From NCBI GenBank assembly GCA_045596905.1, contig JAZODG010000033.1, forward strand, positions 1 to 26,050: 26,050 bases of DNA, given 5' to 3'. The position numbers were made by a program, and so were the translations under genes. The notes under the pieces were generated by a model. It saw only the letters and a program-made list of their open reading frames with translations, was not told the DNA's origin and searched no databases. This document shows, one piece after another, positions 1-7,481 of the stretch (positions are counted from its first letter, which is position 1; every line of letters starts with the position of its first letter). This DNA comes from RGIG1681 sp045596905. GTDB lineage: Bacteria > Bacillota > Clostridia > Christensenellales > UBA1242.

Positions 1-268
1 GTCAAATGTTCCACCATTGATTGTTACATTTCCTTCAATAATATAAATTGCAGAAATGTTTCCTAAATAGCTTCCACTTTCAACTGTTAATGAACCACTC
101 TTCACATCAATTGCATAACAATCATTTGCTTTTGCTTCAAGTGTTCCATTTTTAATTGTTAAGTCGCCACCGTTAACAGAAATCAAAGACCAATCTTTGT
201 TTGCTGTGTTCCAGATATCTGTTGTATTGAATAACTTGTGACCATTCAAATCAATTGTAACTTCTCTT
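1..268 (-). repeat. internal coding repeat, distal copy (B2)
   Basis: The first 268 bases match 1189-1456 with only scattered mismatches and an offset of exactly 1188 bases, keeping the reading frame (396 codons). The encoded rungs contain IWNTANKDWSLISVNGG. The copy may continue beyond the left edge. Confidence 0.85.
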
Positions 269-3200
269 GTAATTTTAACAGTATTTGTTAAATCAATATT
301 GTTTACAACAACGATTGTTGTTGCTGTTTCATCAGCAAGTGCTGCAAGCAACTTTTCTTCAGTTGAAGCATAAACTGTTCCAGCTGATTCTACAACTGTG
401 TAAACACCGTCTTTTTCAACAACCTTGTAACCATCAGCTACAAAATTCATTAATGGGTTTTCTGAGTGGCTATTTGATGGATCGTAACCATGGAATACAC
501 CACCTGTTACAGTGATTGATGATTCATCGTTTGTTTCATCAAGAAGATTCAATACAAATTCTTCTTCTTCACCAGAGAAATCTCCACCATTGATTACAAT
601 TTGTCCACCATGAGAAGCATAAATAACTTCACCAGCGTCTACGCCATCAGCTGCAATATTTGTGTAATTTCCACCATTAATTGTAACTTTTCCACCATAT
701 GCCCAAACTGCAATTTCTGATTTTGCATCAACACTTGCACCGTTGATTGTACCTTCTCCGTTGATTGTAAGGTCACCATTTTGTGAAACAAGAATTGCTT
801 GAGTTCCTCTTGTATCACGTGTGATTGTGCAACCATTAAGTTCAAATGTTACTTTTCTAGCAACTTCAAGGTAAGATGTTATTTCAATATTTCCTACAAG
901 AACGATTGTTGTTGCTGATTCATCAGCAAGTGCAGTTCTCAATTTTTCTTCAGTTGAAGCATAAACAGTACCTTCAGCTTCAACAACGGTATAAGCACCA
1001 TTGCTTTCAACAACTGCATGTCCATCAGTAATAAAGCTTGTGTTTGCTCCTTCAGCTAAATTGCTTACAGGATTGAATCCTACAAATGAACCACCGTTAA
1101 TTGTTACAACTGCACTTCCTGTTCTATAAGAATTATCTAAACAGTTAACCAAATATCTCTTATCGCTAAATTCAGAAAGTTGAGCAATGTCAAATGTTCC
1201 ACCATTGATTGTTACATTTCCTTCAAGAATATAAATTGCAGAAACGTTTCCTAAATAGCTTCCACTTTCAATTGTTAATGAACCACTCTTCACATCAATT
1301 GCATAACAATCATTTGCTTTTGCTTCAAGTGTTCCGTTTTTAATTGTTAAGTTGCCACCGTTAACAGAAATCAAAGACCATTCTTTGTTTGCTGTGTTCC
1401 AGATGTCTGTTGTGTTATATAATTTGAAACCATTTAAGTCAATTGTAAGTTCTCTGTAAACAGAAATTCCTGTTTCAAGGTCAATGTCTGAATAAAGTGT
1501 TACTTCATTAACAGACCAATCATTTTCAACAATTTCAGCAAAGTTTTCTGTAGATTCAACTACATAAACTGTGCCCATTGCCATTCCATATTCATCATAT
1601 GGAACATAAGAATAAACAAATTTGTTTTCACCAACAAAGTTTGTACCTTGTCCTTCAACAACACAGTTTCCAGGGTTAAATCCAAAGAATTCACCACCGT
1701 TTACTACGATTGTTGATGTTCCAGCTTTTCTGTCATCATCTTCAATGTTTAATGTCCATTCTGGAGTTGCACCCATGAAGTAACCACCATTGATTACAAA
1801 TGAACCACCATTTGAAGCATAAAGAACTTCATAAGCGTTGTCGCCATTGAGTGCAGAGTTTGTGAAGAAACCACCATTGATTGTAACTTTTCCACCATAT
1901 GCCCAAACAGCAATACTTGATGCTCCATAACCAGAACCATCAACACCACCTGGAATTTGATATGGATAAGATTGACCATTTTCTGGATCAATATATTCTT
2001 CCCAACGCATTGAATCTTCAATAGTAAGGTCTCCGCCAACAAGAACAAGGATTGTTTGTGTGTTTGTTCCAGCTACACGGTAGATGTTGTAACCACAAAG
2101 GTCAATTGTTAATTTTTTGTCAAGTCTAATGCATGATTCAAGTTGAAGGTCACCAGTAAGTGAAATAACTGAACCAGCTTCAACTTTTGAAATAAGATCA
2201 TGAATATCTTCAGCAACAACCCAAGCTCCATTTACTGAGAAGTTTTGCATTCCTTCACCAAGCATTTCTGATGGAAGCTCAAAGTTGAAGTTACCATTTG
2301 TGATTGCAGAATCGTTAAGACCAGCAATATCAGCGTTTTCCATTGTGTTGTCATCAACAACAAGTGTTGGAACAACTTCTTCTGTGTTAACTGACAAAAG
2401 ATTTGCTGTTGTTTTTACTTCAGAAGATTCAACCTTAAGGCTGAATGCTTCAGCAGTTTCTGTTGCAGCTACGATAACTTTTGAAGTTTTGATTTTTACT
2501 GCTTTAACTTCAATGTTTGCATTTGCACCTTTGATAACAAAGAGTGAACCAACTGCTGTTGAATATGATTCAACTTCAGGTTCAACTGTTGTGATTGATG
2601 AAGATTGAAGTTTGATTGATGCGTTTGAACCAAGAGCTTCAACAACTGTTGAGCTTGCTTTAATGTTAACGCCTTCAAATACAACACCTGAATCATTTCC
2701 TTCAAGAACAATTGCTTTGTCTGTTTGGAAATCAACAACACCATTTTTAAGTTCAAGAGCACAACCTGCTTCAACTTTGATTGGGTTTGCTGATGTGTAT
2801 GTTAATGTTTTTCCGTTAAGATCAATTTCAACATTCTTTTCAATCTCAAGAACTCTTGTTAAAAGCACATTGCCTGTAAGTCTAACTTTTTCAACACCAT
2901 AGTTGTCGATAAGTCTAACAAGGTCTGTTGCGTTTTCAGCTTCATAATAGTGACCATTCAAAACTTGTGTTTGAGCGTTTGTTGTCACATATGAACCATC
3001 ACTCATTGTGAACACGATGCTTGTTGTGATATTCCATTTATCAAGTGGAATGATTCTTGCATCAACAATAGTTGGTGCAGCAGCGCCGTCTTCACCATTT
3101 TGTCCGTTTTGGCCATCTTGAGCTTCAGCCTTAACGTTTGTTTTTGTTCCGTTAATAACCCAGTAACCATCTTCAGAGATAGTAACAGAACTTTGTCCAT

Positions 3201-3447
3201 AGTTTACTGAACCAATGTTTTCGTGCGAACCAACGTTTGAACCGTCGTTTTTATCTTTAGAAAAAATTTGGTAGCAAGAAACACCAAGTGAAAGTGCTGA
3301 TGTAGCGAACATCAAAGCAACACCTGCTGTCAAAAGGCCATTTTTCTTTGCTGGTTTTTCAGCAACTTTTTCTTCAAGTGGCTTTTGAGCGATTTCTTGT
3401 TCTTCTGTAATTTCTTCGTCAAGATTAGTATTTTTAATTTCTTCCAT
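1..3447 (-). CDS. giant membrane-anchored beta-helix repeat surface protein, C-terminus beyond window
   Basis: The frame is open for 1149 codons from ATG 3447 to the left edge, so the gene is partial. A strong GGGAGG ribosome site precedes the ATG. The first 36 residues are charged and cytoplasmic-looking, followed by one hydrophobic segment (about residues 37-60, GLLTAGVALMFATSALSLGV) that should act as a signal-anchor. Residue 94 starts a short GYWVING motif, then a collagen-like scrap (DGQNGQNGEDG). The rest is made of beta-strand rungs of the type VTINGGxF, LTIKNGTL and IDLNGxxL, as in right-handed parallel beta-helix proteins. Two alternating unit types of about 200 residues (one with WAYGGKVTINGG, one with IWNTANKxWSLISVNGG) are each present at least twice with a period near 396 residues. 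Surface location and an adhesive or carbohydrate-related role are inference; no catalytic motif was recognised. Residues about 128-230 resemble residues 111-240 of the lipoprotein at 15511-18585. Confidence 0.85.
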   Translation of the reverse strand, partial: MEEIKNTNLDEEITEEQEIAQKPLEEKVAEKPAKKNGLLTAGVALMFATSALSLGVSCYQIFSKDKNDGSNVGSHENIGSVNYGQSSVTISEDGYWVINGTKTNVKAEAQDGQNGQNGEDGAAAPTIVDARIIPLDKWNITTSIVFTMSDGSYVTTNAQTQVLNGHYYEAENATDLVRLIDNYGVEKVRLTGNVLLTRVLEIEKNVEIDLNGKTLTYTSANPIKVEAGCALELKNGVVDFQTDKAIVLEGNDSGVVFEGVNIKASSTVVEALGSNASIKLQSSSITTVEPEVESYSTAVGSLFVIKGANANIEVKAVKIKTSKVIVAATETAEAFSLKVESSEVKTTANLLSVNTEEVVPTLVVDDNTMENADIAGLNDSAITNGNFNFELPSEMLGEGMQNFSVNGAWVVAEDIHDLISKVEAGSVISLTGDLQLESCIRLDKKLTIDLCGYNIYRVAGTNTQTILVLVGGDLTIEDSMRWEEYIDPENGQSYPYQIPGGVDGSGYGASSIAVWAYGGKVTINGGFFTNSALNGDNAYEVLYASNGGSFVINGGYFMGATPEWTLNIEDDDRKAGTSTIVVNGGEFFGFNPGNCVVEGQGTNFVGENKFVYSYVPYDEYGMAMGTVYVVESTENFAEIVENDWSVNEVTLYSDIDLETGISVYRELTIDLNGFKLYNTTDIWNTANKEWSLISVNGGNLTIKNGTLEAKANDCYAIDVKSGSLTIESGSYLGNVSAIYILEGNVTINGGTFDIAQLSEFSDKRYLVNCLDNSYRTGSAVVTINGGSFVGFNPVSNLAEGANTSFITDGHAVVESNGAYTVVEAEGTVYASTEEKLRTALADESATTIVLVGNIEITSYLEVARKVTFELNGCTITRDTRGTQAILVSQNGDLTINGEGTINGASVDAKSEIAVWAYGGKVTINGGNYTNIAADGVDAGEVIYASHGGQIVINGGDFSGEEEEFVLNLLDETNDESSITVTGGVFHGYDPSNSHSENPLMNFVADGYKVVEKDGVYTVVESAGTVYASTEEKLLAALADETATTIVVVNNIDLTNTVKITREVTIDLNGHKLFNTTDIWNTANKDWSLISVNGGDLTIKNGTLEAKANDCYAIDVKSGSLTVESGSYLGNISAIYIIEGNVTINGGTFD
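1189..1456 (-). repeat. internal coding repeat, proximal copy (B1)
   Basis: This is the partner of the repeat at 1-268. Most differences are single bases. The same tandem duplication also gives the paired WAYGGKVTINGG rungs near 691-708 and 1891-1908, 1200 bases apart. Confidence 0.85.
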
Positions 3448-3495
3448 TATAATCCTCCCAACTTTTCTTTCGCAAAAAAATTATAGTACATTAAC

Positions 3496-3524
3496 ATTAT
3501 ATTCCTTTCCCAGCCAAATATCAA
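3496..3524 (-). promoter_or_regulatory. sigma-A type promoter of the beta-helix gene
   Basis: On the minus strand: -35 TTGATA (3519-3524), 17-base spacer, -10 TATAAT (3496-3501), about 49 bases upstream of the ATG. A second TATAAT lies closer at 3480-3485 but I saw no matching -35. Confidence 0.7.
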
Positions 3525-3643
3525 TATATTTTCGAAATTTTTTTAAAAATAATATAATTATTTTTATTTTTTAAAAATCGTCCAAAAATGTCAGATTTTG
3601 TCCAATTTGAATAGTTTTAAAAAAATAATCTTTTTGCTAACAT

Positions 3644-3672
3644 TTTACATATCACGCAAAGTGTGATATAAT
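3644..3672 (+). promoter_or_regulatory. promoter of dtd with internal dyad
   Basis: -35 TTTACA (3644-3649), 17-base spacer and extended -10 TGATATAAT (hexamer 3667-3672). The spacer and -10 carry an inverted repeat, ATATCAC (3649-3655) and GTGATAT (3663-3669), which could be an operator. Confidence 0.75.
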
Positions 3673-3692
3673 CGTGATTGTAGGAGATAGTT

Positions 3693-4130
3693 ATGAAAAT
3701 AGTTGTTCAAAAAGTTAAAAAATGCACCCTTTATTCTGACGGAAAAAGGTTTAGTGATATAAAAAATGGCATGCTTGTTTTGGTTGGTGTTTCAGTTGAT
3801 GATAATATTCAAGTGGCACAAAAAATGGCTCAAAAAATTTTGAAACTTCGAATCTTTGATGATGAAAACGGCAAAACCAACAAAAGCATCTTTGATATAG
3901 GTGGCGAAATTATGGTTGTGAGCAACTTCACTTTATATGCAAACTTGAAAGGCACAAACCGTCCAGACTTTATCAAGGCTGCAAGACCTGAAAACGCAGA
4001 GCCAATCTATAACGAACTTGTTAGTGAACTTAGAAAAAGCGTAACAACTGCAACAGGTGTTTTCCACACATACATGGAAATTGAAATGGTTGCAGACGGT
4101 CCTGGCACTTATATTTATGAAGAAAACTAA
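3693..4130 (+). CDS. dtd: D-aminoacyl-tRNA deacylase (Dtd)
   Basis: Dtd hydrolyses D-amino acids wrongly attached to tRNA (and glycine on tRNA-Ala), a cytoplasmic chiral proofreading step. The 145-residue length is normal. The family layout is clear: N-terminal MKIVVQKVKK, LVLVGVSVDD, KLRIFDDENGKTNKS, the active-site strand VVSNFTLYA (residues 75-83; Ser77, Thr80) and the C-terminal GP motif at 134-139. Two positions differ from the textbook motifs: SQxT reads SNFT, and NxGPxT reads ADGPGT, so the Asn is Ala, while the Gly136-Pro137 pair that enforces chirality is intact. TAGGAGAT precedes the ATG. The gene stands alone, converging on the histidine phosphatase across a shared terminator. The family call is firm; the effect of the substitutions is unknown. 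Confidence 0.93.
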   Translation: MKIVVQKVKKCTLYSDGKRFSDIKNGMLVLVGVSVDDNIQVAQKMAQKILKLRIFDDENGKTNKSIFDIGGEIMVVSNFTLYANLKGTNRPDFIKAARPENAEPIYNELVSELRKSVTTATGVFHTYMEIEMVADGPGTYIYEEN

Positions 4131-4136
4131 AATAAA

Positions 4137-4158
4137 AACACGCACTAATCTGCGTGTT
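4137..4158. terminator. bidirectional terminator between dtd and the histidine phosphatase
   Basis: Stem AACACGCA (4137-4144) / TGCGTGTT (4151-4158), 6-base loop, T-rich on the plus side (TTATTTTATTT) and fed by A-rich sequence for the minus side. It overlaps the phosphatase stop codon (4157-4159). Confidence 0.8.
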
Positions 4159-4678
4159 ATTTTATTTGTATAATTTTTGCATTTTCTGGTGTATCTACAT
4201 CAAGATTATAGTCTTGTATATTATTCAAATATCTATATAGCGCACGGTACACCCCACCATGTGACACAATCAAGACATTCTTGTTTAGTGATTCAATTTC
4301 TTTATAAACCGACTCAACCCTATCACACAAAGCCTTAAGCGATTCACCATTATTTTTCTCTGGAAAAGTAAAGGCGTTATCAAGTTCTTCTTTTGTGCAT
4401 TCGTCAATAGTTTTGCCTTGAACTGAACCCATGTGAAGTTCTATAAGCCTATCATCAACAATGGTTTTTGCACCATGCTTTTGATTGATTATTTCTGCAG
4501 TTTGCCTTGCTCTTGAAAGTGGTGACACATATATCAAATCAATGTCAAATTTTTCACTTTCATCTCTTGCAAGCTCTGCCTGTCTGATGCCTTTTTCATT
4601 GAGTGGAATGTCAGTGTGTCCTTGAACCCTGCCCTGTCTGTTATAGGCTGTTTCGCCGTGTCGAATAAAATATATCAT
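4157..4678 (-). CDS. histidine phosphatase family protein (phosphoglycerate-mutase-like)
   Basis: This is a 173-residue member of the histidine phosphatase superfamily, which transfers phosphate through a catalytic histidine. Visible motifs are IRHGET (His7 nucleophile), the second arginine in SPLSRARQT (residues 52-60), Glu80 in RLIELHMG as probable acid, and SHGG with His140. Length and the LHMGSVQGKT stretch fit the small phosphatases such as CobC/PhoE types rather than glycolytic mutase; the substrate cannot be told. I start at ATG 4678 because the family begins M-x-Y-F-I-R-H-G. A TTG two codons upstream (4684) is in frame but lacks a ribosome site. Its promoter places +1 on the A of the ATG, suggesting a leaderless message. 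Confidence 0.88.
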   Translation of the reverse strand: MIYFIRHGETAYNRQGRVQGHTDIPLNEKGIRQAELARDESEKFDIDLIYVSPLSRARQTAEIINQKHGAKTIVDDRLIELHMGSVQGKTIDECTKEELDNAFTFPEKNNGESLKALCDRVESVYKEIESLNKNVLIVSHGGVYRALYRYLNNIQDYNLDVDTPENAKIIQIK

Positions 4679-4684
4679 AATCAA

Positions 4685-4713
4685 ATGATATCAATTTGAA
4701 GTTTTATTGTCAA
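4685..4713 (-). promoter_or_regulatory. promoter of the histidine phosphatase (leaderless geometry)
   Basis: On the minus strand: perfect -35 TTGACA (4708-4713), 17-base spacer, -10 TATCAT (4685-4690). Six bases separate the -10 from ATG 4678, so the predicted +1 coincides with the start codon. Confidence 0.7.
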
Positions 4714-4781
4714 CTTTAACCTTATCTATTCGTTTTACTAAAAAAATGTTTTATGTTAAACTTGAAAAAAAGGAGCGTTTT

Positions 4782-5927
4782 ATGAACTGTAGACTTGCCA
4801 CAAAATCTGATTTGCCTGCATTAGAAAAAATGTATGACCAAATAGTTGAAAACATGAACAGCCAAAACATTCGTATTTGGCATCAATATTACCCTTTTGA
4901 CGAATTTGAAATTGACATTGACAATGGCAATCTTTTTGTGATGGAAAACACCGACGAAATCGTGTGCGCATTTAGTGTTACAAACACAAACTCAGCTTCA
5001 AGTTGTTTTGAGTGGTCAAACCCTGACGATAAAGCAGTTTATCTTTCAAGACTTGGTGTGAATGTAAATTATTTAAAACAAGGCATTGCATCACTTGCCC
5101 TTGAACAGTTAAAACGAATAGCAATCAAGCGTGACGCAAAAGCCATTAGACTTATGGTTGCAGTTGAAAATACTCCAGCAACAAACTTATATCTCAAAAA
5201 AGGCTTTAAGCAAGTCACCGGAACAAGCGAAGAGTTTGCTGAATGCTTAAATAAAACAATAGTTGAATATGGCTATGAATTTTTAATGAATCATTCTCCT
5301 GAAATGACAAACTTTCTCAAAGAGATGATAGCCCTTGAAGATTCAAAACCAAATGAAGAAAACACTTTGGTTAAGGGCAAAAATCCAATACTGTTAACAT
5401 CTATTCACTCAATGGAACAAACAAAAACAAAACTAGCAAAGCCTGCTGAAACCTTCACAAGAGAATTTGTTTTATACCTTGCAAAAAAACACAATATCAG
5501 CTGTCTCATAAAAAACATTGACACTGGTTTTGACCCAAACCGAAATGACGACGATAATTTCAAAACAATCTTAAATGATTTTATTAATAAACACGACATA
5601 AAACTTGTTCTTGATTTGCATGGTGCAAAGCTTGAAAGAGAATTTGATGCAGAGCTTGGAACAATGAATAATTTGTCTGCAGATTTCTCAACAATCATGG
5701 AACTTAAAGAAGCTTTTGAAGAAAATGGTCTGCCAAAAGTTGAACTCAACAATCCATTCAAAGGTGGCAAGCTCACTCAGTCAGCATTTTTTGCCACAAA
5801 TGCTGAAATTATCCAGATTGAGAGCAACTATAAATATCGCAATATTGACCATCCAGAACTTATGTTTAGGTTTTTAAACTGCTTGGATATTTTCATTGAA
5901 CAATATCTTTCAGTTTATAAAAAATAG
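4782..5927 (+). CDS. GNAT acetyltransferase fused to N-formylglutamate amidohydrolase-like domain
   Basis: This is a 381-residue two-domain protein. Residues 1 to about 167 are a GNAT fold: N-terminal MNCRLATKSDLPALEKMYDQ, strand YLSRLGVN, acetyl-CoA loop YLKQGIAS (Q100, G101, A103) and the NTPATNLYLKKGFKQV end typical of GNATs. Residues 200-375 resemble the N-formylglutamate amidohydrolase family: ILLTSIHS (His209), PAETFT, VLDLHGA (Asp278, His280), ELGT, NNPFKGG and IIQIESNYKYR (Glu347). Those are the places where the family has metal and substrate ligands, so it is a probable zinc amidohydrolase-like domain. The pairing suggests acylation and deacylation of related small molecules, but that is inference. 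I chose ATG 4782 over an upstream in-frame TTG (4707) because AAGGAG sits 6 bases before it and the GNAT domain begins there. No clear terminator follows. Confidence 0.82.
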   Translation: MNCRLATKSDLPALEKMYDQIVENMNSQNIRIWHQYYPFDEFEIDIDNGNLFVMENTDEIVCAFSVTNTNSASSCFEWSNPDDKAVYLSRLGVNVNYLKQGIASLALEQLKRIAIKRDAKAIRLMVAVENTPATNLYLKKGFKQVTGTSEEFAECLNKTIVEYGYEFLMNHSPEMTNFLKEMIALEDSKPNEENTLVKGKNPILLTSIHSMEQTKTKLAKPAETFTREFVLYLAKKHNISCLIKNIDTGFDPNRNDDDNFKTILNDFINKHDIKLVLDLHGAKLEREFDAELGTMNNLSADFSTIMELKEAFEENGLPKVELNNPFKGGKLTQSAFFATNAEIIQIESNYKYRNIDHPELMFRFLNCLDIFIEQYLSVYKK

Positions 5928-5961
5928 TTTCATAAAAATAACAAAAATTTTCAAAAAGGTA

Positions 5962-5990
5962 TTGAAATCCGTTCTTTGATAAGTTATAAT
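5962..5990 (+). promoter_or_regulatory. promoter of the unknown 159-residue gene
   Basis: -35 TTGAAA (5962-5967), 17-base spacer, -10 TATAAT (5985-5990), 31 bases before the start codon. Confidence 0.75.
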
Positions 5991-6021
5991 ATTAAAGATA
6001 ACAAAAACGGAGGTGCCAAAG

Positions 6022-6501
6022 ATGGAAGTTTATAGATATTTAACAATGGACGAAATTTTAGATTTTGTAAACGGTAGATTTGAAAAAATCGGTAGGGTTT
6101 ACACAGAAAAAAATGCCCACAATTCACACCGTTATAAACCTGATCAAAAATACGTTCACTTCTTTAAAAGCCTTAAAGACCTTGATATCATTCAACGTTT
6201 TAAAGGCAGAAAGGGCGACATGCTCATCGCAAAATTTGATATCCCATTCACAACTCTTGTTAGACACATGGGTGTTGGATATTATGATGCAAGTGGCTAT
6301 GACTTAGACCACGAAACCATTCGCGAATTCGCAATCCCAACAAGCAAACTTAAACAAAGCTATTTGGTTGCAGTTGCAAAAGATAAAGACGGGCTTTTAA
6401 CTCCCGAAAAAGCAGAAGAAAAACTTGACAGATTTGTTGTACTGCTCCGTGAACATAGAGCAAAGAAAGCAGCTGAAGCAAGAGAAAGAGGCGAAGAATA
6501 A
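6022..6501 (+). CDS. uncharacterised cytoplasmic protein, 159 residues
   Basis: I do not recognise the family with certainty. The protein is soluble, with no signal peptide or membrane segment. It opens with MEVYRYLTMDEILDFVNG, has an HRYKP and VHFFKSL stretch around residues 35-50, a YYDASGYD segment near residue 90, and a charged Lys/Arg/Glu helix at the C-terminus (REHRAKKAAEARERGEE). The YRYLT opening followed by a His/Phe-rich strand and a gapped Gly-Tyr segment recalls small proteins of the ADP-ribosyltransferase-like fold, but I cannot confirm catalytic residues. ATG 6022 is preceded by GGAGGT at 7-base spacing; an in-frame GTG at 6013 lies inside that ribosome site and is rejected. 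It has its own promoter and terminator, so it is a monocistronic unit. Confidence 0.7.
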   Translation: MEVYRYLTMDEILDFVNGRFEKIGRVYTEKNAHNSHRYKPDQKYVHFFKSLKDLDIIQRFKGRKGDMLIAKFDIPFTTLVRHMGVGYYDASGYDLDHETIREFAIPTSKLKQSYLVAVAKDKDGLLTPEKAEEKLDRFVVLLREHRAKKAAEARERGEE

Positions 6502-6516
6502 TCTTCGTCTTTTTTT
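6490..6516 (+). terminator. terminator of the unknown 159-residue gene
   Basis: Stem GGCGAAGA (6490-6497) / TCTTCGTC (6502-6509) with one GU pair, loop ATAA, then seven T. The stop codon lies in the loop region. Confidence 0.8.
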
Positions 6517-6525
6517 GTGCACAAA

Positions 6526-6554
6526 AAAAGCAAGTTCGTTATGAACTTGCTTTT
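6526..6554 (-). terminator. terminator of pnuC
   Basis: 12-base stem AAAAGCAAGTTC (6526-6537) / complement (6543-6554), loop 5 bases, followed on the minus strand by a run of T (complement of 6523-6529). The pnuC stop codon (6539-6541) lies in the loop. Confidence 0.85.
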
Positions 6555-7342
6555 GCTGTTTCTACAGATTCTTCTTTTGTTTCTGCATTGTGTTCTTTAA
6601 TGTATTTTGTCCACTTCATATAGCCATAAGTTGTGTTTGTCAAATAGCCAAGCTTGAGCACCAACAAAATCCATTGTCCTGCCATAATGTTAAGCGCGAT
6701 TTCAATGATTGTTACAAGATACCATGCAATCCATTGCTCTCTATAACGAAGCAAGATAAACACACCATTTGCAATGCCGATTGCACTTGCACAAGCGTCC
6801 AAATATCCACCAACGTCTTGAACAACTTCACTGTATGAAAGAATACCTTCAACTTCAATAAGTGACAACAAATAACCAACACCAACAGTCCAAACTGCAA
6901 TAGCAGCAACCAAGATTATGTCTTGCCACCATGTAAGTTTTCTAACTTTTGTGAGTTCTTGTTCGTCCTTATCTTTGTGCTTGTTCCAAGCAAAGAAACT
7001 GATGATATCAATAGGAATCCAGAAGAATATTGTTGTTGCCATTGTTGCAAAACGATATGCACAAACAATACAAATTGCAATCTCAACTGCTTCAACCACA
7101 AGTGAAACCATAAAGTTCCATTTGTTTTGCTTAGATATCAAAAGTTCACATAAAATATTAGCCACAACGTCAATCAAATAAAGTGTCAAAATAACACTTC
7201 CCTTAACCCCACCAATGTCTTCTTCTGGGAAGATAACAGCAAAGATAAGAGCCAAGATTGTGATGCTAAAGAACCAAATTTTCTCATATAATGTGAAACT
7301 GTTCCAAATCTTTTTTAATTTATTTTCTTTTGTTTTTTCCAT
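6539..7342 (-). CDS. pnuC: PnuC family nicotinamide riboside/mononucleotide transporter
   Basis: PnuC proteins move nicotinamide riboside (or a related vitamin precursor) across the cytoplasmic membrane by facilitated diffusion, feeding NAD salvage. The 267-residue sequence has about seven hydrophobic segments and the diagnostic C-terminal region YLDACASAIGIANGVFILL, REQWIAWYLVTIIEIALN and LVLKLGYLTNTTYGYMKW. The IWFFSITILALIFAVIF segment near residue 25 and the IFFWIPIDIISFFAWNKHK segment in the middle also fit. A charged, Glu/Lys-rich tail ends the protein. The ATG follows a GGGGG ribosome site rather than GGAGG. No NAD-linked kinase or riboswitch is adjacent: the leader is too short, about 25 bases from the -10. 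The specific vitamin (riboside, thiamine-like, other) cannot be decided from sequence alone. Confidence 0.88.
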   Translation of the reverse strand: MEKTKENKLKKIWNSFTLYEKIWFFSITILALIFAVIFPEEDIGGVKGSVILTLYLIDVVANILCELLISKQNKWNFMVSLVVEAVEIAICIVCAYRFATMATTIFFWIPIDIISFFAWNKHKDKDEQELTKVRKLTWWQDIILVAAIAVWTVGVGYLLSLIEVEGILSYSEVVQDVGGYLDACASAIGIANGVFILLRYREQWIAWYLVTIIEIALNIMAGQWILLVLKLGYLTNTTYGYMKWTKYIKEHNAETKEESVETAKASS

Positions 7343-7360
7343 AAAACCCCCGACTCAAAA

Positions 7361-7388
7361 ATTATAGCACCAATTGTCTCACATTCAA
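7361..7388 (-). promoter_or_regulatory. promoter of pnuC
   Basis: On the minus strand: -35 TTGAAT (7383-7388), 16-base spacer, extended -10 TGCTATAAT with hexamer at 7361-7366. Confidence 0.65.
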
Positions 7389-7406
7389 AATAATATGATA
7401 AAATAT

Positions 7407-7435
7407 TTGATAAATTTTAAAAATTTATTTATAAT
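7407..7435 (+). promoter_or_regulatory. promoter of the degV gene
   Basis: -35 TTGATA (7407-7412), 17-base spacer, -10 TATAAT (7430-7435). A second TATAAT at 7444-7449 lacks a good -35. Confidence 0.65.
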
Positions 7436-7481
7436 CATAATCGTATAATTATTTTAATCACAAACTTTGGGAGATATTTTT

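Noticed and set aside
1..3447. Many short open frames on both strands across the surface gene
   Set aside because: They overlap a long frame with a ribosome site, signal-anchor and repeated protein motifs; they are shadows of it.
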